Source of the DNA: Phycicoccus sonneratiae
Lineage (GTDB): Bacteria; Actinomycetota; Actinomycetes; Actinomycetales; Dermatophilaceae
Length of the DNA stretch: 42,706 nucleotides
Assembly: GCF_016887965.1 (NCBI RefSeq)
Contig: NZ_JAFDVD010000023.1
Span: 1-42,706, forward strand
Direction: 5' to 3'
Below the pieces are notes generated by a model. That model was not told where the DNA came from. It did not search any database and saw only the letters and a program-made list of their open reading frames with translations. Made by a program: the position numbers and the translations under genes. This document shows, one piece after another, positions 7,088 through 15,906 of the stretch; within the stretch, counting starts at the first letter, position 1; each line of letters begins with the position of its first letter.

Positions 7088-10000
7088 GACCGCCCCCCAC
7101 CGGTGCGCGTCTCGACCCCGGCCCCGACGACGGCGATGAGGGCGACGACGAGCGCGACGCCCGCGAGGACGGCGGCCGCCGGCGCCCACGGCTGGTCGAG
7201 CTCGAGCGGCGGACCGGGGCGGGCGAGGTCGACGACGGGGAGCCGGGAGGCCGCCAGCCGCAGCGACACCCACCCGGCGCCGGCCCCGAGCAGCGCGCCG
7301 ACGAGGGCCGGGGTGGCGACCTCGACGCCCGCCATCCGCCGCAGCCGTCGCCGCCCGACCCCGGCGGCCCGGACCGCCGTCCAGTCGGGACGCCGGCGGG
7401 GGACCTCGACCGCCCGCGCCGCGACGACGGCGACGAGGGCCAGGGCCAGGGCGACGAGGGCGAGCGGCACCCCGAGGTCGGCCCCGAGCGAGGCCGGGGA
7501 CCGGGCGAGTCGCTCGCGCTCGGACGAGAGCAGCTCGCGGCGCTGGACGACGAGGCCCGCGGCCGTGAGCCGCCGCGTCACCTCGGGACCCGCGCCCGGC
7601 GCGAGCCACACCTCGGAGACGGCCTGGTCGGCCGCGGGGTCGCTGAGCCGCGAGGCGTTCGTCAGGTCGACGAGGACCCCGTCGTCGAGCGCGCGGGGGA
7701 GGATCGCGGCCCGGCCGACGGGTCGGAGCAGCTGGGCCTGGCCGTCGAGGCCGGTGCCGAACGCGTCGGTGGGCCGGCCGGCGAGCGGCTGGGCGGTGGT
7801 CCGGGGGCCGACGACGGCCGGGAGCGGGTCGGTCGTGCCGGGTCCGAGCAGCCACGCCGTCCCGTCGCCGATGCCGTCGCTCGTCTCGAGCAGCAGGCCG
7901 GCGGCGGAGGCCTCCCCGGTGACGCGGAGCACCGGTTCGGCGTCCGTGAGGTCGCCGACGCGGGTGGTCCACGGACCCGAGCGCAGGGCCGTCGTGAGGG
8001 CGGGGGCCTCGCGCCCGTCGACGCCCGCCCCGGTGACGACGACGGCGGCGGTGTAGGCCACCTGCACGTCGCCGGTCACGGTCAGCGCGACGAGCCGGCA
8101 GCCGGCGGTGCACGGCAGGTCCGCGGCGAGCCGCAGGCCCGGCGCGTCGAGCGGTCCGAGGTCGAGGCGCTCCCAGGTGCGCGCCGACTCGACGACGACG
8201 CCGAGCCGGGGGCGGGGGGTGGCGACGTCGGCACCGACGACCATCGGGGCGACGTTGGGGGCCCGCAGGGTGACCTCGAGCCGACGGCCGGTGAGGACCA
8301 CGGGGTCGACCCGGGACGGCCCGAGGCGGTCGGTGACGTCGGTGACGCCGGCCCAGCGCGTGCGCCAGCTGCTGACCGCCGCGAGCCGGCTCGTGTCGAC
8401 CGCGACCATCCGCGAGGTGGCGCCGTCGGCGCTCGCGGCCCGCTCCTCGACGGCCATGGCGCTGCGCCCGTCCGGGTCGGCGGCCCGGACCGTGTCGAGG
8501 AGCGAGCGTCCGGCCGGGACGGTGACGTGGAGGACGGTGGCGGCGCCGACCGCGGCGTCGGCCCGCAGCCCCTGGTTGCGCTCGGAGAGCACGGGCACCT
8601 GGACGGCGAAGACGGCGAGCGCCGCCCCGACGGCGACGACGACGGCGGGCACCAGCGCCGACGGGGCGCGTGCCGCGTGCCGGCCGACGACGAGGGCGAG
8701 CAGGCCCCGCGGCGGACGACGGGTGGCGGCGCGGACGAGGGTGACGGCCAGGCGGGCGGCGACGACGGCCAGCGCCACCGCGAGCAGGGCGGGGGCGACG
8801 AGCCCGAGCTGCGGACCCTCGCTCGCGAGCACCCCTCCGGCGAGCAGCTGGTAGGCCGCGACGACCGCCAGCGTGACGACGAGCACCTGCCCGGCGACGA
8901 GCAGCGGCCCGTCGGCGCGCGCCTCGGCGCGCTCGCGCAGCTGCTCGGCGAGGGGGCGCCGGACGGTGGGGACGGAGGCGGCGACGAGGGCGAGCACGCT
9001 GCCGAGCGCGGCGGCCCCGGCCGCCAGCAGCACCGGCGCGCGCCACGGCTGCAGCCCCACGGCGGGGTCGAGGACCGCGGAGACGACCACCCGCGCGACG
9101 CCCAGCGCGAGGACCCAGCCGCCGAGCAGCCCGAGGACCACGGCGAGCAGCGGTTCGCCGAACACGCCGAGGAGCCACCGCCGCCGGGGCAGGCCGCGCA
9201 ACCGACCGATCGCCCACTCGGGACCACGGGTGCGCCCGATGCGCGCCATGACGGCGGCCGAGGCGAGGAGGGCGAGGAGGAGGGCCTGGACCGACGTGAC
9301 GGTGACGAGGATCCCTGCGGCCCGACCCTGCCGCGTGGTGTCACGGAGCAGGGCGAGCAGGTCGCTCTCGACGAGGAGCTCGCGGGGCTGGGTGAGGGCC
9401 GCCGCCTCGAGCGAGCGCACGAACGCCCCGACCCGCACGTCGTCACCGACGCCGAGCCCGCGCGCGGGCCGCAGCGTCCCGACGACGCGGACCGGCACGG
9501 TGAGCGCCCCGAGCTGGGCGTCCGGGACGACCATCGAGTCACCGGTGATGGCGACGTACGTGCTCGTCGCCGTGCCCGCCGGCGTCACGAGCTCGGCGCG
9601 GGTGCGGGCGAGGTCGTAGGTGCCGACGAGCCGCCACCGGACGACCGAGGTCTCCGGCAGCACGACCTCGACGCGCGGGCCGCCCCCCGTCGCGCTCGGA
9701 GCGAGACCGCGCGCGGCGGCGTCCCGGCTGCTGAGGAGCACCTCGCCCGGGGCGCTGGGACAGCGCCCGGCGGCGAGGGCGTAGCCGGCGCACCCGGAGC
9801 CGGCGGCGCTCACCCGGGCCGAGGTCGCCTGGGCCGTCGGGGACTCGCGCCACCGGAGGGTGGAGTCGGACTGCGCGGAGACGACCGGCGGTCCCCAGAG
9901 CGACCCGGCGGAGGCGATGTCGGTGTCGGCCAGCACGGACGTCACCGACTGCACGGCCCCGGCCGCCCCGTCGGCCGAGGAGACGTACGTGGAGACGGTG

Positions 10001-10200
10001 ACGGTTCGCTCGGCGGGGTCGGCGGTCGCGACGGCCGTGCGGAGGGCGGACTCCTCGAGCGCGCGGACGAGCAGCGGCCCGAGGACCGAGGCGACCATCG
10101 CGCTCGCCGTGACCGCGGCGAGCGCGAGCGCGGCGACCGGACGCGCGGCGAGTCCGCGCAGCACGAGCGGGACGCTGCGTCGCGCGTGGGCTCCCGCCAT
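7084..10200 (-). CDS. Large FtsX-like ABC permease (MacB-type exporter)
   Basis: A 1038-residue membrane protein, first gene of the operon. An N-terminal helix (about 17-40) is followed by a large extracytoplasmic domain (about 45-275). A set of helices from about 290 to 505 includes an FtsX core (LLALLASAAVMARIGRTR, then LLGVFGEPLLAVVLGLLGGW). Another helix near 520-545 precedes a second large outside domain, and C-terminal helices (about 900-1035) form the second FtsX half. Such permeases act mechanically on lipoproteins, peptides or antibiotics rather than as classical channels. The ATG at 10200 lies in a divergent intergenic region shared with the epimerase. Confidence 0.88.
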   Translation of the reverse strand: MAGAHARRSVPLVLRGLAARPVAALALAAVTASAMVASVLGPLLVRALEESALRTAVATADPAERTVTVSTYVSSADGAAGAVQSVTSVLADTDIASAGSLWGPPVVSAQSDSTLRWRESPTAQATSARVSAAGSGCAGYALAAGRCPSAPGEVLLSSRDAAARGLAPSATGGGPRVEVVLPETSVVRWRLVGTYDLARTRAELVTPAGTATSTYVAITGDSMVVPDAQLGALTVPVRVVGTLRPARGLGVGDDVRVGAFVRSLEAAALTQPRELLVESDLLALLRDTTRQGRAAGILVTVTSVQALLLALLASAAVMARIGRTRGPEWAIGRLRGLPRRRWLLGVFGEPLLAVVLGLLGGWVLALGVARVVVSAVLDPAVGLQPWRAPVLLAAGAAALGSVLALVAASVPTVRRPLAEQLRERAEARADGPLLVAGQVLVVTLAVVAAYQLLAGGVLASEGPQLGLVAPALLAVALAVVAARLAVTLVRAATRRPPRGLLALVVGRHAARAPSALVPAVVVAVGAALAVFAVQVPVLSERNQGLRADAAVGAATVLHVTVPAGRSLLDTVRAADPDGRSAMAVEERAASADGATSRMVAVDTSRLAAVSSWRTRWAGVTDVTDRLGPSRVDPVVLTGRRLEVTLRAPNVAPMVVGADVATPRPRLGVVVESARTWERLDLGPLDAPGLRLAADLPCTAGCRLVALTVTGDVQVAYTAAVVVTGAGVDGREAPALTTALRSGPWTTRVGDLTDAEPVLRVTGEASAAGLLLETSDGIGDGTAWLLGPGTTDPLPAVVGPRTTAQPLAGRPTDAFGTGLDGQAQLLRPVGRAAILPRALDDGVLVDLTNASRLSDPAADQAVSEVWLAPGAGPEVTRRLTAAGLVVQRRELLSSERERLARSPASLGADLGVPLALVALALALVAVVAARAVEVPRRRPDWTAVRAAGVGRRRLRRMAGVEVATPALVGALLGAGAGWVSLRLAASRLPVVDLARPGPPLELDQPWAPAAAVLAGVALVVALIAVVGAGVETRTGGGRS

Positions 10201-10365
10201 CGTCCCCGTCCTCGGAGTGTGCGGGTACCCCCGGTGCGGCCCCGGCGGCCTCAGCGTAGACCCGGCTCCCGACGCCCTCGGGGTCCGCGGGCCACGGGCT
10301 TACGAGAGTGTGACGTCCGGTCGCGGACCCCCGGCGACCGCGCCCGGGTGGGGCAGGCTCGGAGG

Positions 10366-11418
10366 GTGCGAGTCCTCCTCACCGGCGCGGCCGGGTTCAT
10401 CGGGACGGCCACGGCGACCGCGCTGCTCGAGCACGGTGCCGACGTGGTGGCCGTCGACCTCCTCCTCCCGCAGGCGCACGGTGCGGCGACCCGGGACGGG
10501 CCGCCCGCGGACGTCCACGTGCTCGACACCCGCGAGGCCGGTGGCTGGGCCGACCTGTTCGCCGGCGTCGACGTCGTCGTGCACCTCGCCGCGATGGTCG
10601 GGGCCGGCGCGACCGCCGCCGACCTGCCGCTCTACGCCGGGCACAACGACCTCGGCACCGCTGCCGTCCTCGCGGCGATGCACGCCCGCGGGGTCTGCGG
10701 GTTCGTCCAGGCGTCGTCGATGGTCGTCTACGGCGAGGGGAGGTACTCCTGCCCCGAGCACGGCGAGCGCCGGCCGGGTCCGCGCAGCCGCGCCGACCTC
10801 GAGGCCGGACGGTTCGACGCCGCGTGCCCGGTCTGCGACGGGCGGATGGACTGGGCCCTCGTCGACGAGTCGGCGCCGCTGGACCCCCGCAGCTCCTACG
10901 CCGCGAGCAAGGTCGCGCAGGAGCACTACGCCGCGGCCTGGGCCTGCCAGGCGCCGGGCGCCGCGGTGTCCCTGCGCTACCACAACGTCTACGGCCCGGG
11001 GATGCCGCGGGACACGCCGTACTCCGGTGTGGCAGCGATGTTCCGCTCCTCGCTCGAGCGGGGTGAGGCGCCGGTCGTCTACGAGGACGGCGCCCAGGTG
11101 CGCGACTTCGTCCACGTCGACGACGTCGCCCGGGCCAACGTCGCGGCGGCCCTCGCCGTGCTCGACCGGCCCGAGGGCTCGCACGCCGCGTACAACGTCT
11201 GCTCCGGACACCCCGTGACGATCGCCGACGTCGCGAGGGCGGTGGCCGCCGGCGCGGGGTCCGGGCTCGAGCCGCGCGTCACCGGGCAGTTCCGCGTCGG
11301 GGACGTGCGCCACGTCGTCGCCTCGCCGGCCCGGGCCCGCGAGGAGCTCGGCTTCACGGCGCGGGTGGCACCCGACGATGGCCTGGCCGCGTTCGCGACG
11401 GCGCCGCTGCGGGCCTGA
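10366..11418 (+). CDS. NAD-dependent sugar-nucleotide epimerase/dehydratase with a Cys-rich insertion
   Basis: A 350-residue extended short-chain dehydrogenase. The Rossmann motif is TGAAGFIG (6-13), and the catalytic pair is Tyr178-x3-Lys182 (SSYAASK). The RYHNVYGPGMP motif is typical of NDP-sugar epimerases/dehydratases. Between the Ser strand and the catalytic Tyr sits an insertion with Cys129-x2-His132 and Cys154-x2-Cys157 (CPEH and CPVC), a likely zinc knuckle. The GTG at 10366 lies 6 nt after a CAGGCT -10-like hexamer, consistent with leaderless expression. It begins the glycosyl/molybdoenzyme neighbourhood and probably supplies a modified NDP-sugar, though the sugar is unknown. Confidence 0.88.
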   Translation: MRVLLTGAAGFIGTATATALLEHGADVVAVDLLLPQAHGAATRDGPPADVHVLDTREAGGWADLFAGVDVVVHLAAMVGAGATAADLPLYAGHNDLGTAAVLAAMHARGVCGFVQASSMVVYGEGRYSCPEHGERRPGPRSRADLEAGRFDAACPVCDGRMDWALVDESAPLDPRSSYAASKVAQEHYAAAWACQAPGAAVSLRYHNVYGPGMPRDTPYSGVAAMFRSSLERGEAPVVYEDGAQVRDFVHVDDVARANVAAALAVLDRPEGSHAAYNVCSGHPVTIADVARAVAAGAGSGLEPRVTGQFRVGDVRHVVASPARAREELGFTARVAPDDGLAAFATAPLRA

Positions 11419-11431
11419 GGGAGAGGCGCGT

Positions 11432-12823
11432 TCACCAGAGCGTGCGCACGAGGTGCTGGAGCAGCACCGCCGCGACGGCCTGCCCGACCAGGGCTCTCCG
11501 GCGCCACCGCTCCGGCAGCCAGACGACCGCGAGGAGCATCCACGGCAGGAACGGCAGCCAGATGCGCTCGACCTCGGCCTTGCTCATGAGCGACAGGTCG
11601 GCGACGGCGACCATCGCGACCCCGGCCGCGACGAGGGCCGCGACGGGCTCCGGTCGCGACCGGGCGGCCAGCGCCCGCAGCCGGGGCAGACCCGCGCCGA
11701 GGGCGGCCGGGAGCGCGGGCCCGGCGACGAGGAGCAACGCGGCGAGGTTGCCGAAGACCCAGTACCACGCGGGGCGGCTGCTCGCGATGCCCGCCCAGTA
11801 CCGTTCGTGCAGAACGGGATAGGCCTCCCACCACGCGAAGCCGAGGGCGGCGAAGGTGAGCACGACGGCCACGGCGGCCGCCCCTCCGACGGCGGCGACC
11901 GCGAGCTTGGTGCGGGCCGCGGTGGGGGAGGCGAGGAGCACGGCCAGCGCGAGCACACCGAGCAGTGCGAGCCCGTAGGACTCCATGAGGCACCAGCCGA
12001 GGAGGAGGCCGGCGACGAGACCGAGCCCCAGTCGGGCCGCCCGGGTGCGCGCCACGGTCGCGGCGGCCAGGGCCGCGGCCCCCCAGGCCGCCGTCGTCGC
12101 GAAGACTGCGTCGGCGGAGACGGCCATGAGCACTGCGGCGGGGCCGACGGCGAGGAACGGGAGCGCGGTCCGCGCGGCGGGGCGGGCGCCGAGCCGGTCG
12201 AGCGTCGTCGCGACGGCGGCCGGCAGGGTCGCCGCGACGAGCACGACGACGAGGCCGGCGGCCGGCCACGACCCGAGCCCGAGGCGGTCGAGGCCGACGA
12301 ACATCAGCACCGCGCCCGGCGGGTGCCCGGCGAGGTGCACGGCCCAGTGGTCGGGGGCGTCGAGGGGGATGCGGGCGACGTACTCGCGGAGCATGAGCCC
12401 CACGTCGTCGATGCCGCGCGCGCTCTGCAGGTACTCGGTGCCGTGGTCGAGGATGCGGCCGAGCCCGGGTGGACCGTCGACGAGGGCCAGCGCGACCATC
12501 CACGCGAGCGAGGCGACCCACGACAGGACGAGCAGTCGCGGCCAGGACGTGCGGTCCAGGGCCGGGTGGAGACCCCGCCACGCCGTGAGGGCCGCGACCG
12601 CGAGGACGACCGGGGTGGCCCAGCCGACCCGCGGCGCCCAGTCGGCGAGCAACGGCGGGGCCGAGCCGGCGCGGACGTCGACGCCGAGGAGGTGCGGCAG
12701 CGTCGTCGCGGCGAGGACGAGCAGCGCGGCGACGCCGAGGGCCACACGCGTGCGTCGCCCGAGGCGGACCCGCTCGTCCTGCCCCTCGGCACGGGTGATC
12801 GGGTCACGGGTGGTCGTCGGCAC
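11432..12823 (-). CDS. Polytopic membrane protein, GT-C glycosyltransferase-like
   Basis: A 463-residue protein with about ten or more hydrophobic helices beginning near residue 27. The first external loop after helices 1-3 contains the HPPGAVLMF segment and several Asp/His residues, as in polyprenyl-phosphate-dependent GT-C mannosyltransferases. The short N-terminus is charged and cytoplasmic. It is convergent with the epimerase (13-nt gap) and divergent from the GT2 gene, whose DPM1-like product could make its lipid-linked donor. A GT-C function is inferred from topology and context; I recognise no unique signature. Confidence 0.7.
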   Translation of the reverse strand: MPTTTRDPITRAEGQDERVRLGRRTRVALGVAALLVLAATTLPHLLGVDVRAGSAPPLLADWAPRVGWATPVVLAVAALTAWRGLHPALDRTSWPRLLVLSWVASLAWMVALALVDGPPGLGRILDHGTEYLQSARGIDDVGLMLREYVARIPLDAPDHWAVHLAGHPPGAVLMFVGLDRLGLGSWPAAGLVVVLVAATLPAAVATTLDRLGARPAARTALPFLAVGPAAVLMAVSADAVFATTAAWGAAALAAATVARTRAARLGLGLVAGLLLGWCLMESYGLALLGVLALAVLLASPTAARTKLAVAAVGGAAAVAVVLTFAALGFAWWEAYPVLHERYWAGIASSRPAWYWVFGNLAALLLVAGPALPAALGAGLPRLRALAARSRPEPVAALVAAGVAMVAVADLSLMSKAEVERIWLPFLPWMLLAVVWLPERWRRRALVGQAVAAVLLQHLVRTLW

Positions 12824-12948
12824 GGTCCCAAGGATGCCCGCGCGCGGGGGTGCGCCGGGCGCCGAGGGACGGGCGTCAGCACTCCGTAAGGGGCCCGTAA
12901 CCCCAGTTGGCCTGCACCGGAAGGGACCACGCGCCTAGCGTCGCCGAC

Positions 12949-13608
12949 GTGGACCTGGACTGCGATCTCGTCATCCCCTGCCGCGACGAGGCGGCCGCCC
13001 TCCCCGGTGTGCTCGCCGCCGTGCCGCCCGGGATGGGCGTCGTCGTCGTCGACAACGGGTCGAGCGACGGCACCGCCGACGTCGCCCGCCGCCTCGGGGC
13101 GCGGGTCGTCCACGAGCCGCGCCCGGGGTACGGCGCCGCGGTCCACCGCGGGGTCGAGGCGGCGACGGCCACCCACGTGGCGGTGCTCGACGGCGACGGC
13201 TCGATGGACCCGCGCGACCTCCTGCCGCTGCTCGCGGAGGTCCGGGAGGGACGGGCGACGATGGCCTGCGGCCGGCGGCGCCCGGCGGCCCGGGGGGTCT
13301 GGCCGTGGCACGCGCGGGTGGGCAACGCGCTCGTCCTCGCCTGGCTGCGTCGCCGCACCGGCCTCGCCGTCCACGACATCGCCCCGGTGCGCGTCTGCCG
13401 CCGCGAGGACCTCCTCGCCCTCGGCGTCCGCGACCGGCGCTTCGGATACCCCGTCGAGCTCCTCGTCCGCGCCCAGCGGGCCGGCTGGCGACTCACCGAG
13501 CACCCCGTGCCCTACCACCCGCGCGCCGCGGGCACCCGCTCGAAGGTGTCGGGGTCGGTGCGGGGCACCGTCCGGACGGCCCGCGACTTCGCCAGGGTGC
13601 TGCCGTGA
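12949..13608 (+). CDS. GT2 family glycosyltransferase (DPM1-like)
   Basis: A 219-residue GT-A fold enzyme. It has the nucleotide-binding start LVIPCRDEAAALPGVL, VVVVDNGSSDGTADVA (about 36-51), and the metal-binding VLDGDGSMD (about 79-87). The tail is short, with no C-terminal membrane helices. It most resembles polyprenyl-phosphate mannosyl/glucosyltransferases. The GTG at 12949 lies 7 nt after TAGCGT (12936-12941), pointing to a leaderless mRNA. It is the first of five genes (to 16598) joined by GTGA overlaps. Confidence 0.88.
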   Translation: MDLDCDLVIPCRDEAAALPGVLAAVPPGMGVVVVDNGSSDGTADVARRLGARVVHEPRPGYGAAVHRGVEAATATHVAVLDGDGSMDPRDLLPLLAEVREGRATMACGRRRPAARGVWPWHARVGNALVLAWLRRRTGLAVHDIAPVRVCRREDLLALGVRDRRFGYPVELLVRAQRAGWRLTEHPVPYHPRAAGTRSKVSGSVRGTVRTARDFARVLP

Positions 13609-14312
13609 GGGGCAGCGTGCTCGTCATGGCCAAGGCGCCGGTGCCGGGTCGGGCCAAGACCCGCCTCGCCGGGGTCGCCGGCGCCGAGGGTGCCGCCGAC
13701 CTCGCCGCCGCCGCCCTCCTCGACACCCTCGAGGCCGCGGCCACCGCCTTCCCGCCCGGCCGCCGGGTCCTCGCCCTCGACGGCGACCTCGCCGCGGCCC
13801 GCCGCGGGCGGGAGCTGGCGGCGGCCGCGCAGGGCTGGCAGGTCGTGCCGCAGGCCGGGCAGGGGTTCGCCGACCGCCTCGTCGAGGGGCACCGGCAGGC
13901 CCACCGGCTGGCGGGCGGGCCGGTCGTCCAGGTCGGGATGGACACCCCGCAGCTGTGCCCGGTGCTGCTGGGCGACCTCGCCGAGGCCGCGCACCGCCAC
14001 GGGGGGCCGGTGCTCGGCCCGGCCGACGACGGGGGCTGGTGGGTGCTCGTGACGACCGACGCGCGGCAGGCCGCCGTGCTCGCCGACGTCCCGATGAGCC
14101 GGGCGGACACCGGCCGGCTCACCGCCGCCGCCCTCGCCGCCGCCGGCCATCCCGCCCTCGAGGCGGCCACGGCGCGCGACGTCGACCTGCCCGACGACGC
14201 CGAGGCCGTCGCCGCCCTCGCCCCGGGCACCCGGTTCGCCGCGGCGTGGCGCGAGCTGGCGTCGGCGTCCGGGACGCTGTCGGGCCCGACGTCCACGGGG
14301 GCGGCGCCGTGA
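13605..14312 (+). CDS. DUF2064 / TIGR04282 family glycosyltransferase-like protein
   Basis: A 235-residue protein. Its N-terminus VLVMAKAPVPGRAKTRLAG is the hallmark of the DUF2064 family, followed by VQVGMDTPQL and LGPADDGGWW, which form the GT-A-like active site. Some homologues are annotated as arsenosugar-biosynthesis glycosyltransferases, but the activity here is unknown. The GTG start overlaps the GT2 stop, so the two glycosyltransferases are made together. There is no arsenic methyltransferase (ArsM) in the window, so an arsenosugar role is not supported. Confidence 0.88.
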   Translation: MRGSVLVMAKAPVPGRAKTRLAGVAGAEGAADLAAAALLDTLEAAATAFPPGRRVLALDGDLAAARRGRELAAAAQGWQVVPQAGQGFADRLVEGHRQAHRLAGGPVVQVGMDTPQLCPVLLGDLAEAAHRHGGPVLGPADDGGWWVLVTTDARQAAVLADVPMSRADTGRLTAAALAAAGHPALEAATARDVDLPDDAEAVAALAPGTRFAAAWRELASASGTLSGPTSTGAAP

Positions 14313-15484
14313 GCGAGCGCGCGCTGCGGGGCGTCGCCGCCCGGCTCGACGCCCGCATCCCGCGGCCGGAGTCGTTCACGAGCGACCTGCGCGGCGAGCG
14401 CACGACGGCCCACGTCGGGGTATGGCTCGGGGTCGCGTTCGCCGTGGCCTTCGCGACCGGCCTCTACAGCCACGCCGCCCAGCTGGCGACGCCGCCGCTC
14501 GCCCTCCCGGCGGCCCCGAGCCGGCTGTACCAGGTGACCCAGGGCCTGCACGTCGCCGCGGGCACGGCGGCGGTGCCCCTCCTCCTCGTCAAGCTGTGGT
14601 CGGTCTTCCCGCGGCTCTTCGTCCGCCCGCCGGGTCGGCCGCGCGCGCTGGCCGTGCACCTCCTCGAGCGCGGGTCGGTCGCGCTGCTCGTCGGGTCGGC
14701 GGTCTTCCAGCTCGTCACCGGGCTGGCGAACTCGGCCCAGTGGTACCCGTGGTCGTTCGGGTTCGTCGGGGCGCACTACGCACTGGCCTGGGTGGCGGCC
14801 GGGTCGGTCGTGCTCCACGTCGCCGTCAAGCTCCCCGTCGTCCGCCGGGCCCTCGGCGAGCCGGTCGAGCGGACGGCGGCCGGTACGGGGCCGTCGCGCC
14901 GCACGCTGCTCGGGGCGACGTGGCTGTCCGCTGCCATCGCCGTCGTCGCGACGTCGGCCGCCGAGGTGCCGGGGCTGCGCCGGGTGGCCCTCCTCGCCGT
15001 GCGCTCGGGGGAGGGGCCGCAGGGGGTCCCCGTCAACCGCAGCGCCGTCGGGGCCGCCGTCGCCGGGCTCCTCGACGACCCGGCGTGGCGGCTGCGGGTC
15101 GTGGGTCCCGGTGGGGCGGTGGAGCTCTCGATCGCCGACCTCGAGGCGATGCCGCAGCACGGGGCCGACCTCCCGATCGCCTGCGTCGAGGGCTGGAGCG
15201 CGAGCGGGCGCTGGGGAGGCGTGCGCGTGCGGGACGTCGCCGCGCTCGTCGGGGGCGGCCCGGGCGACGACGTCGTCGTGCGCTCCCTCCAGACCCGCGG
15301 CGCCTACCGCGAGAGCCGGCTCCCGGCGAACTTCGTGCAGCACCCGGACAGCCTGCTCGCGCTGCGGCTCGCCGGTGAGCCCCTCCACCCGGACCACGGC
15401 CGCCCGTGCCGGCTCATCGCGCCGGGCCGACCCGGTGTGCTGCAGACGAAGTGGGTCCGAGAGGTGCAGGTGGTGACGACGTGA
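14309..15484 (+). CDS. Membrane-anchored molybdopterin oxidoreductase (sulfite-oxidase family) with cytochrome-b-like N-terminus
   Basis: A 391-residue protein. Residues about 36-217 hold five hydrophobic segments with His81, His156 and His170 in or near helices, as in di-haem cytochrome-b domains. The C-terminal half is a sulfite-oxidase-type molybdopterin domain with the Mo-ligand Cys292 in ACVEGWSASG and a GAYRESRLPANF substrate/cofactor loop. Fusion of a quinone-side cytochrome with a periplasm-facing Mo domain would allow electron exchange with the membrane. The substrate is unknown. GTGA overlaps join it to the DUF2064 gene and the next membrane gene. A MobA-like gene lies 3 kb downstream. 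Confidence 0.87.
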   Translation: MSERALRGVAARLDARIPRPESFTSDLRGERTTAHVGVWLGVAFAVAFATGLYSHAAQLATPPLALPAAPSRLYQVTQGLHVAAGTAAVPLLLVKLWSVFPRLFVRPPGRPRALAVHLLERGSVALLVGSAVFQLVTGLANSAQWYPWSFGFVGAHYALAWVAAGSVVLHVAVKLPVVRRALGEPVERTAAGTGPSRRTLLGATWLSAAIAVVATSAAEVPGLRRVALLAVRSGEGPQGVPVNRSAVGAAVAGLLDDPAWRLRVVGPGGAVELSIADLEAMPQHGADLPIACVEGWSASGRWGGVRVRDVAALVGGGPGDDVVVRSLQTRGAYRESRLPANFVQHPDSLLALRLAGEPLHPDHGRPCRLIAPGRPGVLQTKWVREVQVVTT

Positions 15485-15906
15485 GGACGGTGCGTTCAGT
15501 GCTCGGGCTGGCCGGGGTCGCGGGGGTCGGCTACGGGCTGCTCCGCCTGCTCCGCCTGCCGGGGGACCAGGTGGTCGCGGTCGTGGTGTGGGCGGCCGGC
15601 GGCGTCGTCGGCCACGACGGGGTGCTCGCCCCGGCCGTCGTCGCCCTCGGGGTGGCCGCGACGCTGCTCGCCCGCTGGGCGCGCCCGGCGCTCGCGGTCC
15701 TGCTCGTCGTCCTCGGGCCACTCACCCTCGTGGCGGTCCCGGTGCTCGGGCGCTTCGGGGCGCGGCCCGACAACCCCACGCTGCTCGACCGGCCGTACCT
15801 CGCGGGCTGGCTCGCGATCGTCGGCGGGGCGCTGCTCGTGGCCCTCGGTGTCGCCCTGCGCGACCGTCGACGCCTCCGGCGGGCGGAGCCCGGGGCACCG
15901 TCGTGA
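15481..15906 (+). CDS. Small four-helix membrane protein of unknown function
   Basis: A 141-residue protein with hydrophobic helices at roughly 30-46, 50-66, 69-90 and 108-126 and a basic C-terminal tail (RDRRRLRR). I recognise no family. It is locked between the molybdoenzyme and the methyltransferase by GTGA overlaps at both ends, so it is probably a membrane partner of the same pathway, for example an electron-transfer or anchoring subunit. That role is inference. Confidence 0.75.
   Translation: MRTVRSVLGLAGVAGVGYGLLRLLRLPGDQVVAVVVWAAGGVVGHDGVLAPAVVALGVAATLLARWARPALAVLLVVLGPLTLVAVPVLGRFGARPDNPTLLDRPYLAGWLAIVGGALLVALGVALRDRRRLRRAEPGAPS

Noticed and set aside
6224-9217. 997-residue minus-strand frame upstream of the second ATPase
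   Set aside because: It is the permease gene read in another frame. The ATPase begins at GTG 7087, where the GTGA overlap and protein-like sequence start.
8527-10365. Long plus-strand extension of the epimerase frame
   Set aside because: It is antisense to the permease gene, lacks protein-like composition, and the Rossmann motif begins right after GTG 10366.
13605-14312. Arsenosugar biosynthesis glycosyltransferase name for the DUF2064 gene
   Set aside because: The family label is used widely, but there is no arsenic gene in the window and the neighbours suggest a different pathway.
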